From contig NC_092238.1 in the NCBI RefSeq assembly GCF_036320965.1, positions 23,887,903-23,951,902 on the forward strand: a stretch of 64,000 nucleotides of DNA, read 5' to 3'. The translations under genes and the position numbers were made by a program. This stretch comes from Panulirus ornatus. Taxonomy: Eukaryota > Arthropoda > Malacostraca > Decapoda > Palinuridae. The notes below the pieces were generated by a model. The model made no database searches, was not told the DNA's origin, and saw only the letters and a list, made by a program, of their open reading frames with translations. Positions 1 to 11,716 of this stretch are shown here, one piece after another; positions within the stretch are counted from its first letter, which is position 1; the number at the start of each line of letters is the position of its first letter.

Positions 1-728
1 ATCAGTCCTTTTTCAGCACATAAATCTACAAGCTCTTCACCATTTCCATTTACAACACTGAACACCCCATGTATACCAATTATTCCCTCAACTGCCACAT
101 TACTCACCTTTGCATTCAAATCACCCAACACTATAACCCAGTCTCGTGCATCAAAACCACTAACACAGTCATTCAGCTGCTCCCAAAACACTTGCCTCTC
201 ATGATCTTTCTTCTCATGCCCAGGTGCATATGCACCAATAATCACCCATCTCTCTCCATCAACTTTCAGTTTTACCCATATTAATCGAGAATTTACTTTC
301 TTACATTCTATCACATACTTCCACAACTCCTGTTTCAGGAGTACTGCTACTCCTTCCCTTGCTCTTGTCCTCTCACTAACCCCTGACTTTACTCCCAAGA
401 CATTCCCAAACTACTCTTCCCCTTTACCCTTGAGCTTCGTTTCACTCAGAGCCAACACATCGAGGTTCCTTTCCTCAAACATACTACCTATCTCTCCTTT
501 TTTCACATCTTGGTTACATCCACACACATTTAGGCACCCCAATCTGAGCCTTCGAGGAGGATGAGCACTCCCCGCGTGACTCCTTCTTCTGTTTCCCATT
601 TTAGAAAGTTAAAAAAATACAAGGAGGGGAGGATTTCTGGCCCCCCGCTCCCGTCCCCTCTAGTCGCTTTTTACGACACGCGAGGAATGCGTGGGAAGTA
701 TTCTTTCACCCCTATCCCCAGGGATAAT
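1..728 (-). mobile_element. LINE family 1, 5' UTR and endonuclease part, cut by window edge
   Basis: On the minus strand the element starts near 728 with the family's 5' head (GGGATAGGGG, then ATACTTCCC) and runs into the apurinic-type endonuclease ORF. The residues GCLNVCGCNQD, VLALSETKLKG, GAYAPGHEKKDHE and the region up to EELVDLCAEKGL can be followed. The ORF is broken by a TAG at 411-413, where other copies have the Trp of EEWFGN. The 3' part lies outside the window. CpGs in the head suggest moderate age. The 71-aa plus-strand ORF over it is an antisense shadow. Confidence 0.85.
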
Positions 729-808
729 ATACATATATATATACACATACACACACATACACACACACACGCACATATACACACACACACACATACATAT
801 ATATACAT
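729..808. repeat. CA/TA microsatellite
   Basis: A mixed (TA)n and (CA)n tract lies directly against the 5' head of the LINE copy at 1-728. Simple repeats like this recur at many LINE ends in the window. Confidence 0.9.
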
Positions 809-896
809 GTGAAAAATGTAAGAAACAATTTAGAAAACTGAAACTTCTAGCTTGAAATGAAATGAAAAAATGAATGTCACATAATGGTAGGAGCAA

Positions 897-1177
897 CAGA
901 AAGAAGTGTTTGGTAGTAACTATTAGGCAGGAGCATTAGTTAGAAACACTAAGTGGATGTAGTGGGTATGATCATTAGGCAGGAGCATTAGATAGAAGTA
1001 ATCAAGAGGAAAATTAGGTTGGAGCCTTTGCAAACACTGTCTGTGCTGAGTTACCCTCTGCCAGTGGCCTGTTAAGGGTGAGGCACTAAAGGCTAAGAAG
1101 TGGCACTGGAGTTCACTAGTTTTGGAGACCCTATTGACAAAGCCACCCCCTTGAGGGAGTTCAAAGATATAGATAGA
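897..1177 (+). mobile_element. SINE with LINE-family-2-like tail
   Basis: The sequence has repeated TTAGGCAGGAGCATTAG motifs, then GCCAGTGGCCTGTTAAGG and GAGGCACTAAAGGCT, and it ends in CACCCCCTTGAGGGAGTTC followed by GATA repeats. Nearly the same order recurs at 60580-60867 (plus) and 61755-61950 (minus), which defines a dispersed family. The last ~80 bases resemble the 3' ends of the LINE family 2 fragments at 24680 and 31840. No tRNA B box was seen. Confidence 0.7.
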
Positions 1178-1185
1178 TAGATGGG

Positions 1186-2795
1186 CTTAGTATGTGCAAG
1201 AGAAGAGTGTGGCATGCTGCAGGCGGGATTTGGGTAGGTGAGAAAAGATGGTGAGTGATGGGATGATGATGTAAATTTGTTTGTGAAAGAGAAGAGAGAG
1301 ATATATGGATGGTATTTATAGGGAAGGAATGTAAGTGATTGGGAGGTGTGCAAAAGAAAGCAATAGGAAGTCAAGAGGAAGGTGCAGGGGCTGAAAAAAG
1401 GTCAAATGAGAATTAGGGTGAGTCTCTTCAGACTTCTGAGAGAATGAAAAGCTGTAATGGAAGAGGTTCATTGTGTGATATAAACAAGAGAACACATGGC
1501 AACATGAATGAAGGGAGCAAATGGTGAATTACTAATGGGCAGTGATGAGGATACAGAGAGAGCATTTTGAAGGATTGTTGAATGTTTCATGATCGGGTGA
1601 CAGATATAGGGTGTTTGGGTCAGGAAGGGATGCAAAGTGAGAGTGTTGGAAAAGTGATTTGGTGAAGAGAGAGATAGTGAAAGCCTTGTATGAGATGAAA
1701 TGTGGCAAGACTGCTGGAGTGGATGGTATTACAGTTGAATTTCTCAAGAAAGGGGATGACTGTGTTTTTGATTGGCTATTTAGGATTTTCAGTGTATGTA
1801 TGGATCATGGTGAGGTGCCTGCAGATTGGCAGAATGCATGTTTAGTGACTTCATATATTATCAAGGGGACAAAGTTGAGTGTTTTGATTATAGAGGTACA
1901 AGTTTCTTGAGTGTACCTGTTAAATTATATGGAAGAGTGTTAATTGAAAGGGTGGTGGCATGCACAGAGCATTAGATTAGGAAAATACACTGGTTTCTGG
2001 AGTGGTAGAGGATATGTTGAGTAAGTGTTTGTTCAGATGTGTGTGAGAAATATTTAGAGAAACTAAAGGGTTTGTATATGGCATGTATGGATATTGATAA
2101 AGATTTTGATAGGATTGATGAAAATGCTTTATGGAAAGTGTTATGAATAGTTATTGGAAGAAAGCTCTCAGCAGCTGTGAAGTGTTTTTATCAAGAGAGT
2201 AAGCTGTATGTGGGTAGGTAGAGAGAAGTGCGAGTTGTTCCATGTGAAGGTGGGTCTCTGGCAGCTGTGTTTAATGTCACTATTGCTGTTTAATTTATTT
2301 ACAAAGTGTTATGGAGGTAAATGCAGGAATCTTGGGGAGTGGGGCAGGTAAGCAGTCTGGGGTGGAAGGGGCTTGGGAAATGAGTCAGTTGTTTGCTGAT
2401 GACAGCATTGATAGTAAATTGGAGTGCGAAACTGCAGAGTTGGAGTTTGAGAGTGTGTGAAAGGAGAATGTAGATAGTAAGTGTAAATGAAAGCAAGGTT
2501 ATTAGGTTCAGCAGAGGAGAGAGACAGATTAGTTGGGGTGTAAGCTTGAATGAAGTAAACTTAGAGGAAGTGAAGTTTTTAAGATAGCTGGTTGTGGACA
2601 TGGCAGCAAATGGAATCATGGAAGTGTAAGTGAGTCATAGGATAGGTGAGGGTGCGAAGGTTTTAGGAGCATTGAGAAATGTGTGGAAAGATACATCACC
2701 ATCTAGGAGGGCAAAAATGAGTATGTTTGAAGGTATAGTAATTCCATCGTTGTTGTATGGATGTGAGGCATGTCCTATAGAGGAGAATTTATGCA
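1186..2795 (+). mobile_element. Old, decayed LINE family 1 copy
   Basis: This is a diverged copy covering the linker after the endonuclease through the reverse transcriptase to the YGCEA region. The best remnant is at 1659-1910, with REIVKALYEMKCGKTAGVDGI, then DWL and HGEVPADWQNACLV. Later parts show FADD-region and KSKVI-region decay with many stops and indels. It lacks both ends. CpGs are mostly lost to TG/CA, so it is older than the copies at 3297 or 11712. Confidence 0.8.
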
Positions 2796-3023
2796 TTAAT
2801 GTTTATTTTTACTTTGTAAAGTGATGTATTTGACCATCTTTATCTAGATATACTTATTTGTTCATTCAAAGCTGGAATGCAAGTGGAGATTATCCTCCAG
2901 ATTACTTTGCTCATAGCAACAACACCCATACTGGTACCTTTCTGTCACTTGACTTTTATTTCATTTTCAGCCTTGCCACTCTCCTGCTCATGATTATCCC
3001 AAGTTTCATCTAATTTATTTTAG

Positions 3024-3144
3024 GTCCGTGGAGATGACTATGGTGAATTTATTAATCTAGATGACTTTGATGTTGGATCTACAAAAGAGGAAAACAAAGA
3101 GAATATAGATCTACAAATTCCTTATGAAGAAGAAGACATTATGG
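3024..3144 (+). CDS. CPSF2: CPSF2 exon (first in window), partial gene
   Basis: The exon is bounded by a pyrimidine-rich TTTATTTTAG acceptor and a GTAAGT donor at 3145. It reads VRGDDYGEFINLDDF, followed by an acidic stretch ending EEEDIM, and leaves one base (phase 1). It matches the DEYGEII..EDF segment of CPSF2 that precedes the acidic linker and the PTKC motif. CPSF2 is the catalytically inactive metallo-beta-lactamase partner of CPSF73 in nuclear pre-mRNA 3'-end processing. The region is called by homology known from memory, and the call rests on the following exons joining in frame. Upstream exons lie outside the window. Confidence 0.85.
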
Positions 3145-3296
3145 GTAAGTAAAAGTGGATATAGAAAGCTAGGTATGAGGTCATTCTAAGGAAGACATTC
3201 TAAATGCAAAAGGAATATCAGTGAACTAGAGTATATGGGGGAAAGGGATGTACAATAAATTTGGAGCCACAGACTGATAAAGATTTAAAAGAATTT

Positions 3297-5466
3297 TTTT
3301 TTTTTTTTTTTTTTTTTTGCTTTGTCGCTGTCTCCCGCATTTGCGAGGTAGCGCAAGGAAACAGACGAAAGAAATGGCCCAACCCACCCCCATACACATG
3401 TATATACATACGTCCACACACGCAAATATACTTACCTACACAGCTTTCCATGGTTTACCCCAGACGCTTCACATGCCCTGATTCAATCCACTGACAGCAC
3501 CCACATCCTCCAATTCACTCTATTCCTTGCCCTCCTTTCACCCTCCTGCATGTTCAGGCCCCGATCACACAAAATCTTTTTCACTCCATCTTTCCACCTC
3601 CAATTTGGTCTCCCTCTTCTCCTCGTTCCCTCCACCTCCGACACATATATCCTCTTGGTCAATCTTTCCTCACTCATTCTCTCCATGTGCCCAAACCACT
3701 TCAAAACACCCTCTTCTGCTCTCTCAACCACGCTCTTTTTATTTCCACACATCTCTCTTACCCTTACGTTACTCACTCGATCAAAACACCTCACACCATA
3801 CATTGTCCTCAAACATCTCATTTCCAGCACATCCATCCTCCTGCGCACAACTCTATCCATAGCCCACGCCTCGCAACCATACAACATTGTTGGAACCATT
3901 ATTCCTTCAAACATACCCATTTTTGCTTTCCGAGATAATGTTCTCGACTTCCACACATTCTTCAAGGCCCCCAGAATTTTCGCCCCCTCCCCCACCCTAT
4001 GATCCACTTCCGCTTCCATGGTTCCATCCGCTGCCAGATCCACTCCCAGATATCTAAAACACTTCACTTCCTCCAGTTTTTCTCCATTCAAACTCACCTC
4101 CCAATTGACTTGACCCTCAACCCTACTATACCTAATAACCTTGCTCTTTTTCACATTTACTCTTAACTTTCTTCTTCCACACACTTTACCAAACTCAGTC
4201 ACCAGCTTCTGCAGTTTCTCACATGAATCAGCCACCAGCGCTGTATCATCAGCGAACAACAACTGACTCACTTCCCAAGCTCTCTCATCCCCAACAGACT
4301 TCATACTTGCCCCTCTTTCCAAGACTCTTGCATTTACCTCCCTAACAACCCCATCCATAAACAAATTAAACAACCATGGAGACATCACACACCCCTGCCG
4401 CAAACCTACATTCACTGAGAACCAATCACTTTCCTCTCTTCCTACACGTACACATGCCTTACATCCTCGATAAAAACTTTTCACTGCTTCTAACAACTTG
4501 CCTCCCACACCATATATTCTTAATACCTTCCACAGAGCATCTCTATCAACTCTATCATATGCCTTCTCCAGATCCATAAATGCTACATACAAATCCATTT
4601 GCTTTTCTAAGTATTTCTCACATACATTCTTCAAAGCAAACACCTGATCCACACATCCTCTACCACTTCTGAAACCACACTGCTCTTCCCCAATCTGATG
4701 CTCTGTACATGCCTTCACCCTCTCAATCAATACCCTCCCATATAATTTACCAGGAATACTCAACAAACTTATACCTCTGTAATTTGAGCACTCACTCTTA
4801 TCCCCTTTGCCTTTGTACAATGGCACTATGCACGCATTCCGCCAATCCTCAGGCACCTCACCATGAGTCATACATACATTAAATAACCTTACCAACCAGT
4901 CAACAACACAGTCACCCCCTTTTTTTATAAATTCCACTGCAATACCATCCAAACCTGCTGCCTTGCCGGCTTTCATCTTCCGCAAAGCTTTTACTACCTC
5001 TTCTCTGTTTACCAAATCATTTTCCCTAACCCTCTCACTTTGCACACCACCTCGACCAAAACACCCTATATCTGCCACTCTGTCATCAGACACATTCAAC
5101 AAACCTTCAAAATACTCATTCCATCTCCTTCTCACATCACCACTACTTGTTATCACCTCCCCATTTACGCCCTTCACTGAAGTTCCCATTTGCTCCCTTG
5201 TCTTACGCACCCTATTTACCTCCTTCCAGAACATCTTTTTATTCTCCCTAAAATTTAATGATACCCTCTCACCCCAACTCTCATTTGCCCTTTTTTTTCG
5301 CCTCTTGCACCTTTCTCTTGACCTCCTGTCTCTTTCTTTTATACATCTCCCACTCAATTGCATTTTTTCCCTGCAAAAATCATCCAAATGCCTCTCTCTT
5401 CTCTTTCACTAATACTCTTACTTCTTCATCCCACCACTCACTACCCTTTCTAATCAACCTTCTAAT
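3297..5466 (-). mobile_element. Young short-tail LINE family 1 copy, 5' truncated
   Basis: The minus-strand copy ends in a T/A homopolymer at 3296-3318 beside the terminal motif GCGCTACCTCGC (as its complement). It carries the shortened 3' UTR and extends back to the linker before the reverse transcriptase, breaking off near 5466. The reverse transcriptase ORF is open. It is nearly identical to the copies at 11712, 18068 and 45721, so it is recent. It lies in the first CPSF2 intron of the window, antisense to the gene. Confidence 0.92.
3483..5387 (-). pseudogene. LINE reverse transcriptase ORF, 5' truncated, altered C-terminus
   Basis: The open frame covers 634 aa: a basic linker, NESWGERVSLNFRENKKMFW, then the reverse transcriptase. 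Visible motifs are VPLYKGKGDKSECSNYRG, QCGFRSGRGCVDQVF, FMDLEKAYDRVD, GLRQGCVMSPWLFNLFMDG, LLFADDTALVADS and FRYLGVDL, then LYGCEAWAMDRV and the GRPNWRWKDG tail region. The usual end NWSDVVYRG is replaced by NWRMWVLSVD because a short deletion (about 16-17 bp) just inside the stop shifts frame. The endonuclease is missing, so the copy cannot be autonomous. The FADD catalytic residues are present. Confidence 0.88.
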
Positions 5467-5489
5467 CAAAAAGAAATAATATATATTAT

Positions 5490-5655
5490 ATTTAATTATT
5501 ATACTTAGTCGCTGTCTCCCACGTTAGCAAGGTAGCGCAAGAAGACAAATGAAAGAATGGCTCAACCCACCCACATACACATGTATATACATAAAAGCCC
5601 ACACACGCTCATATACTTACCTATACATTTCAACAAATACATACATATACATACT
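5490..5655 (-). mobile_element. LINE family 1 3'-tail fragment
   Basis: Only the terminal 3' UTR is present: the complement of GGGAGACAGCGAC, GCGCTACCT, GGGCCATTCTTT and the TATGTATATAC repeats. It abuts a second, longer tail at 5656, so two insertions lie back to back. Confidence 0.8.
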
Positions 5656-6412
5656 TATACTTTGTTGCTGTCTCCCGTGTTAGTGAGGTAGCGCAAGGAA
5701 ACAAACGAAAGAATGGCCCAACCCACCCACATATAGATACATATACACATCCACACATGCACATATACATATACACATGCACCTATACATTTCACAGTAT
5801 ACATATATGTACATACACAGACATACACATATATACACATGTACATAGTTCATACTTGCTGCCTATATTCATTTCCGTTGCCACCCTGCCACACATGAAA
5901 TGACAACCCCCTCCCCCCTCATGCATGCGAAGTAGTTCTAGGAAAAGACAACAAGGGCCGCATTCATTCACTCTCAGTCTCTAGCTGTCAGGTATAATGC
6001 ACCGAAACCACAGCTCCCTTTCCACATCCAGGCCCCACAAAACTTTCCATGGTTTACCTTAGAGGCTTCACATTCCCTGGTTCAATCCATTGACAGCACG
6101 TCGACCCCGGTATACCACATCATTCCAATTCACTCTATTACTTGCACGCCTTTCACCCTCTTGCATGTTCAGGCCCCAGTCGCTCAAAATCTTTTTCACT
6201 CCATCTTTCCACCTCCAGTTTGGTCTCTCACTTCTCCTCATTCCCTTCACCTCTGACACATATATCCTCTTTGTCAATCTTTCCTCACTCATTCTCTCCA
6301 TGTGACCAAACCATTTCGATACACCCTCTTCTGCTCTCACCACCACACTCTTTGTATTTCCACACATCTCTTGTACCCTTTCATTACTTACTTGATCAAA
6401 CCACCTCACCAC
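5656..6412 (-). mobile_element. Long-tail LINE family 1 copy, 5' truncated
   Basis: This is a minus-strand copy with the complete long 3' UTR (TGTATAGGTATG region, GACAACAAGGGCC region, the ACAGCTAGAGACTG complement) and about 115 codons of C-terminal ORF (6068-6412). It includes FGHMERMSEERLTKRIYVSE and NWRWKDGVKKIL. It breaks off at the VRWFDQVSNERV segment. Confidence 0.88.
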
Positions 6413-6418
6413 ATATAT

Positions 6419-6560
6419 ATCAGGGGTTAAGGGAAAAAGAATTTTTCCCGTGTATTACCTGCATGTCATAAAAGGCAACTAAAAGGAGTGGGGGTGGGGA
6501 CTGGAAATCCTCCTCTCTGTTTTACTTTTCCAAAAGAAGGAACTGAGATAAGAGCAAAGT
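6419..6560 (+). mobile_element. Head-tail element or LINE 5'-head fragment
   Basis: It begins GGGGTTAAGGGAAAAAGAAT and continues through GGCAACTAAAAGGAGTGGGG, GGACTGGAAATCCTCC and TTTTCCAAAAGAAGGAAC. The TTCCAAAAGAAGGAAC wording fits the short head-tail element at 59484 better than the LINE. The tail is absent. Confidence 0.65.
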
Positions 6561-6654
6561 GAGGAGTTTGCCCTTTAATGTTCATTTATCTGTTCTTGAA
6601 TACTTCCTCACTAATGTGGGAAATGTATGAAAAATGTATTATTATTCATTTATA

Positions 6655-7866
6655 TATATTATACTTTGTTGCTGTCTCCCACGTTAGCGAGGTAGTGCAA
6701 GGAAACAGACAAAAGAATGGCCCTACCCACCCACATTCACATGTATATACATACATGTCCACATGCACATATACATACCTGTACATCTCAACGTATACAT
6801 ATATATACACACACAGACACATACATATATACACATGTACATAATTCATAGTCTGCCTTTATTCATTCCCGTCGCCACTCCACCACACATGAAATAATAA
6901 CCCCCTCCCCCCTCATGTGTGCGAGGTAGCGCTAGGAAAAGACAACAAAGGCCACATTCGTTCACACTCAGTCTCTAGCTGTCATGTATAATGCACCGAA
7001 ACCACAGCTCCCTTTCCACATCCAGGCCCCACAGAACTTTCCATGGTTTACCCCAGACGCTTCACATGCCCTGGTTCAATCCATTGACAGCACATCAACC
7101 TCAGTATACCACATCGTTCCAATTCACTCTATTCCTTGCACGCCTTTCATCCTCCTGCATGTTCAGGCCCCGATAACTCAAAATCATTTTCACTCCATCT
7201 TTCCACCTTCAATTTGGCCTCCCACTTCTTGTTCCCTCCACCTCTGACACATATATCCTCTTGGTCAATCTTTCCTCACTCATTCTCTCCATGTGACCAA
7301 ACCATTTCAAAACACCCTCTTCTGCTCTCTCAACCACACTCTTTTTATTACCACACATCTCTCTTACCCTTTCATTACTTACTTGATCAAACCACCTCAC
7401 ACCACATATTGTCCTCAAACATCTCATTTCCAGCACATCCACCCTCCTCTGCATAACTCTATCTATAGCCCATGCCTCATAACCATATGTCATTGTTGTA
7501 ACCACTATTCCTTCAAACATGCCCATTTTTGCTTTCCAGGATAACGTTCTCAACTTCCACACATACTTCAACACTCCCAGAACTTTTGCCCCCTCCCCCA
7601 CCCTATGATTCACTTCCGCTTCTATGGTTCCATTCGCTGCCAAATCCACTCCCAGATATCTACAACATTTCACTTCCTCCAGTTTTTCTCCATTCAAACT
7701 TACCTCCCAGTTTGCCTTCTCCCTCAATCCTACTGTACCTAATAACCTTGCTCTTATTCACATTTACTCTCAGCTTTCTTCTTTCACACACTTTACCAAA
7801 CTCAGTCACAAACTTCTGCAGTTTCTCACCCGAATCAGCCACCAACACTGCATCATCAGCGAACAA
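6655..7866 (-). mobile_element. Long-tail LINE family 1 copy, 5' truncated
   Basis: The minus-strand copy runs from the terminal TTTGTTGCTGTCTCCCACG through a complete long 3' UTR and the C-terminal part of the ORF, breaking off at the FADD motif near 7866. The ORF is split between the pieces at 7209-7727 and 7660-7866 by small indels. It directly abuts another LINE tail at 7866, so the two copies are in tandem in the same orientation. Confidence 0.88.
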
Positions 7867-10748
7867 GGAAACAGAAGAAAGAATGGCCTAACCCACCCAC
7901 ATACACATGTATGTACATGAGCGTCCACACATGCACATATACATACCTATACTTTTCAACGTATACATACATATACATGCACAGACATATACATATATAC
8001 ACATGTACATAATTCATACTTGCTACCTTCATTCATTCCCGTTGCCACCTCGCCACACATGAAATGACACCCCCCTCCCTCGGCATGTGCCATTCACCTT
8101 CCTGTACATTCAGGCCCCGATCGCTCAAAATCTTTTTCACTCCATCCTTCCACCTCCAATTTGGTCTCCCACTTCTCCTCTTTCCCTCCACCTCTGACAC
8201 ACATATCCTCTTTGTCACTCTTTCCTTACTCATTCTCTCCATGTGACCAAACCATTTCAATACACCCTCTTCTGCACTCTCGACCACACTCTTTTTGTTA
8301 CCACACATCTCTCTTATCCTTTCATCATTTACTTGATCAAACCACCTCACACCACATATTGTCCTCAAACATCTCTTTTCCAACACATCCGCCCTCCTCC
8401 GCATAACCCTATCTATCGCCCATGCCTCACAACCATATAACATTGTTGGAACCACTATTCCTTCAAACATACCCATTTTTGCTTTCCAAGATAACGTTCT
8501 CACCTTCCACACATTCTTCAACGCTCCCAGAACCATCACCTCCTCTCCCACCCTGTGACTCACTTCTGCTTCCATGGTTCCATTTGCTGACAGATCCACT
8601 CCCAGATATCTAAAACACTTCACTTCCTGCAGTTTTTCTCCATTCAAACTCACCTCCCAATTTACTTCTCCCTTAACCCTACTGAACCTAATAACCTTGC
8701 TCTTATTTACATTTACTCTTAGCTTTCTTCTCTCACACACTTTACCAATCTCAGTCACCAACTTCTGTAGTTTCTCACCTGAATCAACCACCAGAACTGT
8801 ATCATCAGTGAACAACAACTGACTCACTTCCCAAGCCCTCTCATCCACAACAGACTGCATAGTTGCCCCTCTCCAAAACTCTTGCATTCACCTCCCTAAC
8901 AACCCCATCCATAGATGAATTAAACAACCATGGAGACATCACGCATCCTTGCCACAGACTGACATTCACTAGAAACCAATCACTTTCCTCTCATCCTACA
9001 CGTACACATGCCTTACATTGTCGATAAAAGCTTTTCTCTTCTTCTAGCAACTTACCTCCTGCACCATATACTCTTAATTCCTTCCATAGGGCATCTCTAT
9101 CAGCTCTATCATATGCCTCCTCCAGATCCATAAATGCTACATACAAGTCCATTTGTTTTTCCAAGTATTTCTCACATACATTCTTCAAAGCAAACACCTG
9201 ATCCACACATCCTCTACCACTTCTGAAACAAACTGCTCCTACCCAATCTGATGCTCTGTACATTCCTTGACCCTCTCAGTCAATACCCTCCCATATAATT
9301 TCCCAGGAATACTCAACAAACTTATACCTCTGTAATTTGAGCACTCACCTGTATCCCCTTTGCCTTTGTACAGTGGCACTATACATGCATTCCGCCAAGC
9401 CTCAGGCACTTCACCATGAACCATACATATATTGAATATCCTCACCAACTAGTCAACAACACAGTCACCCCCTTTTTTTGATAAATTCCACAGCAATACC
9501 ATCCAAACCTGCCGCCTTGTTAGCTTTCTTCTTCTGAAAAGCTTTCACTACCTCTTCTCTGTTTACCAAATCATTTTCCCTAACCCTCTCACTTAACACA
9601 CCACCTTGACCAAAACACCCTATATCTGCCACTCTGTAATCAAACACATTCAACAAACCTTCAAAATACTCACTCCACCTCCCTCCCATTTCACCACTAC
9701 TTGTTATTACCTCCCAATTTGCCCCCTTCACCAATGTTCCCATTTGTTTTCTTGTCATGCGCTTTATTTACCTCCTTCCAGAACATCTTTTTATTCTCCC
9801 TAAAATTTGATGATACTCTCTCTCCCCAACTCTCATTTGCCCTCTTTTTCACCTCTTGCACTTTTTCTTGACCTCTTGCCTCTTTCTTTTATACATCTCC
9901 TGGTCATTGGCACTATTTCCCTGCAAAAATCGTCCAAATGCCTCTCTCTTCTCTTTCACTAACAACCTCACTTCTTCATCCCACCACTTACTACCCTTTC
10001 TAGTCTGCCCAACTCCCGCCTTTCTCATGCCACAGTCATCTTTTGTGCAAGCCATAATGTTTCCCTAAATACATCCCATTCTTCCCCCACTCCCCTTATG
10101 TCATTTGCTCTCACCTTTTTCCATTCTGCACCCATTCTCTCCTGGTACTTCCTCACACAAGTCTCCTTCCCAAGCTCACTTACTCTCATCACTCTCTTCA
10201 CCCTAATGTTCTCTCTTCTTTCCTGAAAATCTCTACATATCTTCACCTTCGCTTCCACAAGATAATGATCAGACGTCCCTTCAGTTGCCCCTCTCAGCAC
10301 ATTAACATCCAAAAGTCTCTCTTTCACGCGCTTATCAATTAACACGTAATCCAATAATACTGTCTGGCCATCTCTCCTATTTACATACATATACTTATGT
10401 ATATCTCTTTTTAAACCAGATATTCCCAATCACCAGTCTTTTTTCAGCACACAAATCTACAAGTTCTTCACCATTTCCCTTTACAACACTGAACACCCCA
10501 TGTACCCCAGTTATACTCTTACCTACCATTATTATTCCCCTTTGCATTCAAATCACCCATCACTATAACCCAGTCTCGTGCATGAAAGCTGCTAAGACAC
10601 TCACTCAGCTGCTCCCAGAACACTTGCCTCTCATGATCTTCCTTCTCATGACCAGGTGCATAGGCACCAATAATCACCCATTTCTCTCCATCTGCTTTCA
10701 GTTTTACCCATATCAATCTAGAGTTTACTTTATTACACTCTATCACAT
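7866..10748 (-). mobile_element. Near full-length long-tail LINE family 1 copy, decayed
   Basis: The minus-strand copy covers the 3' UTR, whole reverse transcriptase and most of the endonuclease, ending near 10748 at the RLIWVKLKADGEKW segment. ORF pieces are at 8033-8887, 8991-9263, 9239-9448, 9465-9758, 9849-10055, 10025-10429 and 10519-10830. The 3' terminus lacks the usual last ~35 bases, and the middle of the 3' UTR has an internal deletion near 8090. Multiple frameshifts and stops show it is inactive. The active-site frame reads LLFTDD instead of LLFADD. Confidence 0.88.
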
Positions 10749-10935
10749 ATATATGTATATGTGTGTTTATGTATATGTATGTATACATGTTTATGTATAA
10801 GTTGATATGGATATGTATGTATGTGGGCATTTATGTATATGTATGTGTATATGAGTGGATGGGCCATTCTTCATCCGTTTCCTGGTGCTACCTCACTGAT
10901 GCGGGGAAACAGCGATTATGTATAATGAAAAAATA
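10749..10935 (+). mobile_element. Orphan LINE family 1 3' terminus, plus strand
   Basis: TATGTATATG repeats lead into GGGCCATTCTTCATCCG, GGTGCTACCTCACTG and ATGCGGGGAAACAGCGATT, which is the family's 3' end in plus orientation with no body attached. It sits directly at the 5' end of the inverted copy at 7866-10748. A similar arrangement occurs at 40591-41275. Confidence 0.7.
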
Positions 10936-10936
10936 T

Positions 10937-10956
10937 TATATATATATATGTGTATA

Positions 10957-11030
<74 letters not shown>
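10937..11030. repeat. (TA)n microsatellite
   Basis: A long uninterrupted TA tract ends in a T-run that forms the tail of the short minus-strand element beginning at 11031. Confidence 0.95.
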
Positions 11031-11035
<5 letters not shown>

Positions 11036-11254
11036 CATACTATTCGCCATTTCCCGCATTAGCGAGGTAGCGTTAAGAACAGAGGACTGGGCCTTTGAGG
11101 GAATATCCTCATATGGCCCCCTTCTCTGTTCCTTCTTTTGGAAAATTTAAAAAAAAAAATGAGAGGGGAGGATTTCCAGCCCCCCGCTCCCTTCCCTTTT
11201 AGTCGCCTTCTACGACATGCAGGGAATACGTGGGAAGTATTCTTTCTCCCCTAT
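11031..11254 (-). mobile_element. Head-tail short element (LINE-derived SINE-like)
   Basis: Read on the minus strand it starts with the LINE family 1 5' head (GGGAGAAAGAATACTTCCC, GTAGAAGGCGACTAAAAGGG, GGGGGCTGGAAATCCTCC) and runs through TTTTCCAAAAGAAGGAACAG. It ends with a LINE-like 3' terminus (AACGCTACCTCGCTAATGCG, then AAATGGCGAATAG). It is about 220 bp with no coding capacity. The full plus-strand equivalent is at 59484-59712. Confidence 0.82.
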
Positions 11255-11267
11255 ATATATTTATCTA

Positions 11268-11627
11268 TTTATTCACTTTGCTCCGTCGCTGTCTCCCGCG
11301 CTAGCGAGGTAGTGCAAGGAAACAGACGAAAGAATGGCCCAACCCACCCACACACACATGCATACACATACACGTCCACACACACCAACATATACACACC
11401 TATACATCTCAACGCACACACATATATACACACACAGACATATACATATATACCCATGTACATAATTCATACTGTCCGCCTTTATTCATTCCCATCGCCA
11501 CCCCGCCACACATGGAATAACAACATCCTTCCCCCTCATGTGTGTGAGGTAGTGCTAGGAAAAGACAACAAAGGCCCTATTCGTTCACACTCAGTTTCTA
11601 GCTGTCATGTAATAATGCACCGAAACC

Positions 11628-11631
<4 letters not shown>
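11268..11631 (-). mobile_element. LINE family 1 long 3' UTR fragment
   Basis: This holds the 3' terminus and most of the long 3' UTR, broken off at the AATGCACCGAAACCA segment where a TA array begins. No coding part remains. Confidence 0.85.
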
Positions 11632-11713
<82 letters not shown>

Positions 11714-11716
11714 TTA
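11632..11716. repeat. (TA)n and poly(T) tract
   Basis: A TA array followed by about 20 Ts lies between a LINE tail fragment and the 3' end of the LINE copy at 11712. The T-run is probably that copy's A tail. Confidence 0.9.

Noticed and set aside
5655..5846. Cys/Tyr/Val-rich small frames in LINE tails, also at 6646, 11269, 21195 and 49486
   Set aside because: They arise from TATGTATATGTG-type repeats in the 3' UTR and recur in every long-tail copy.
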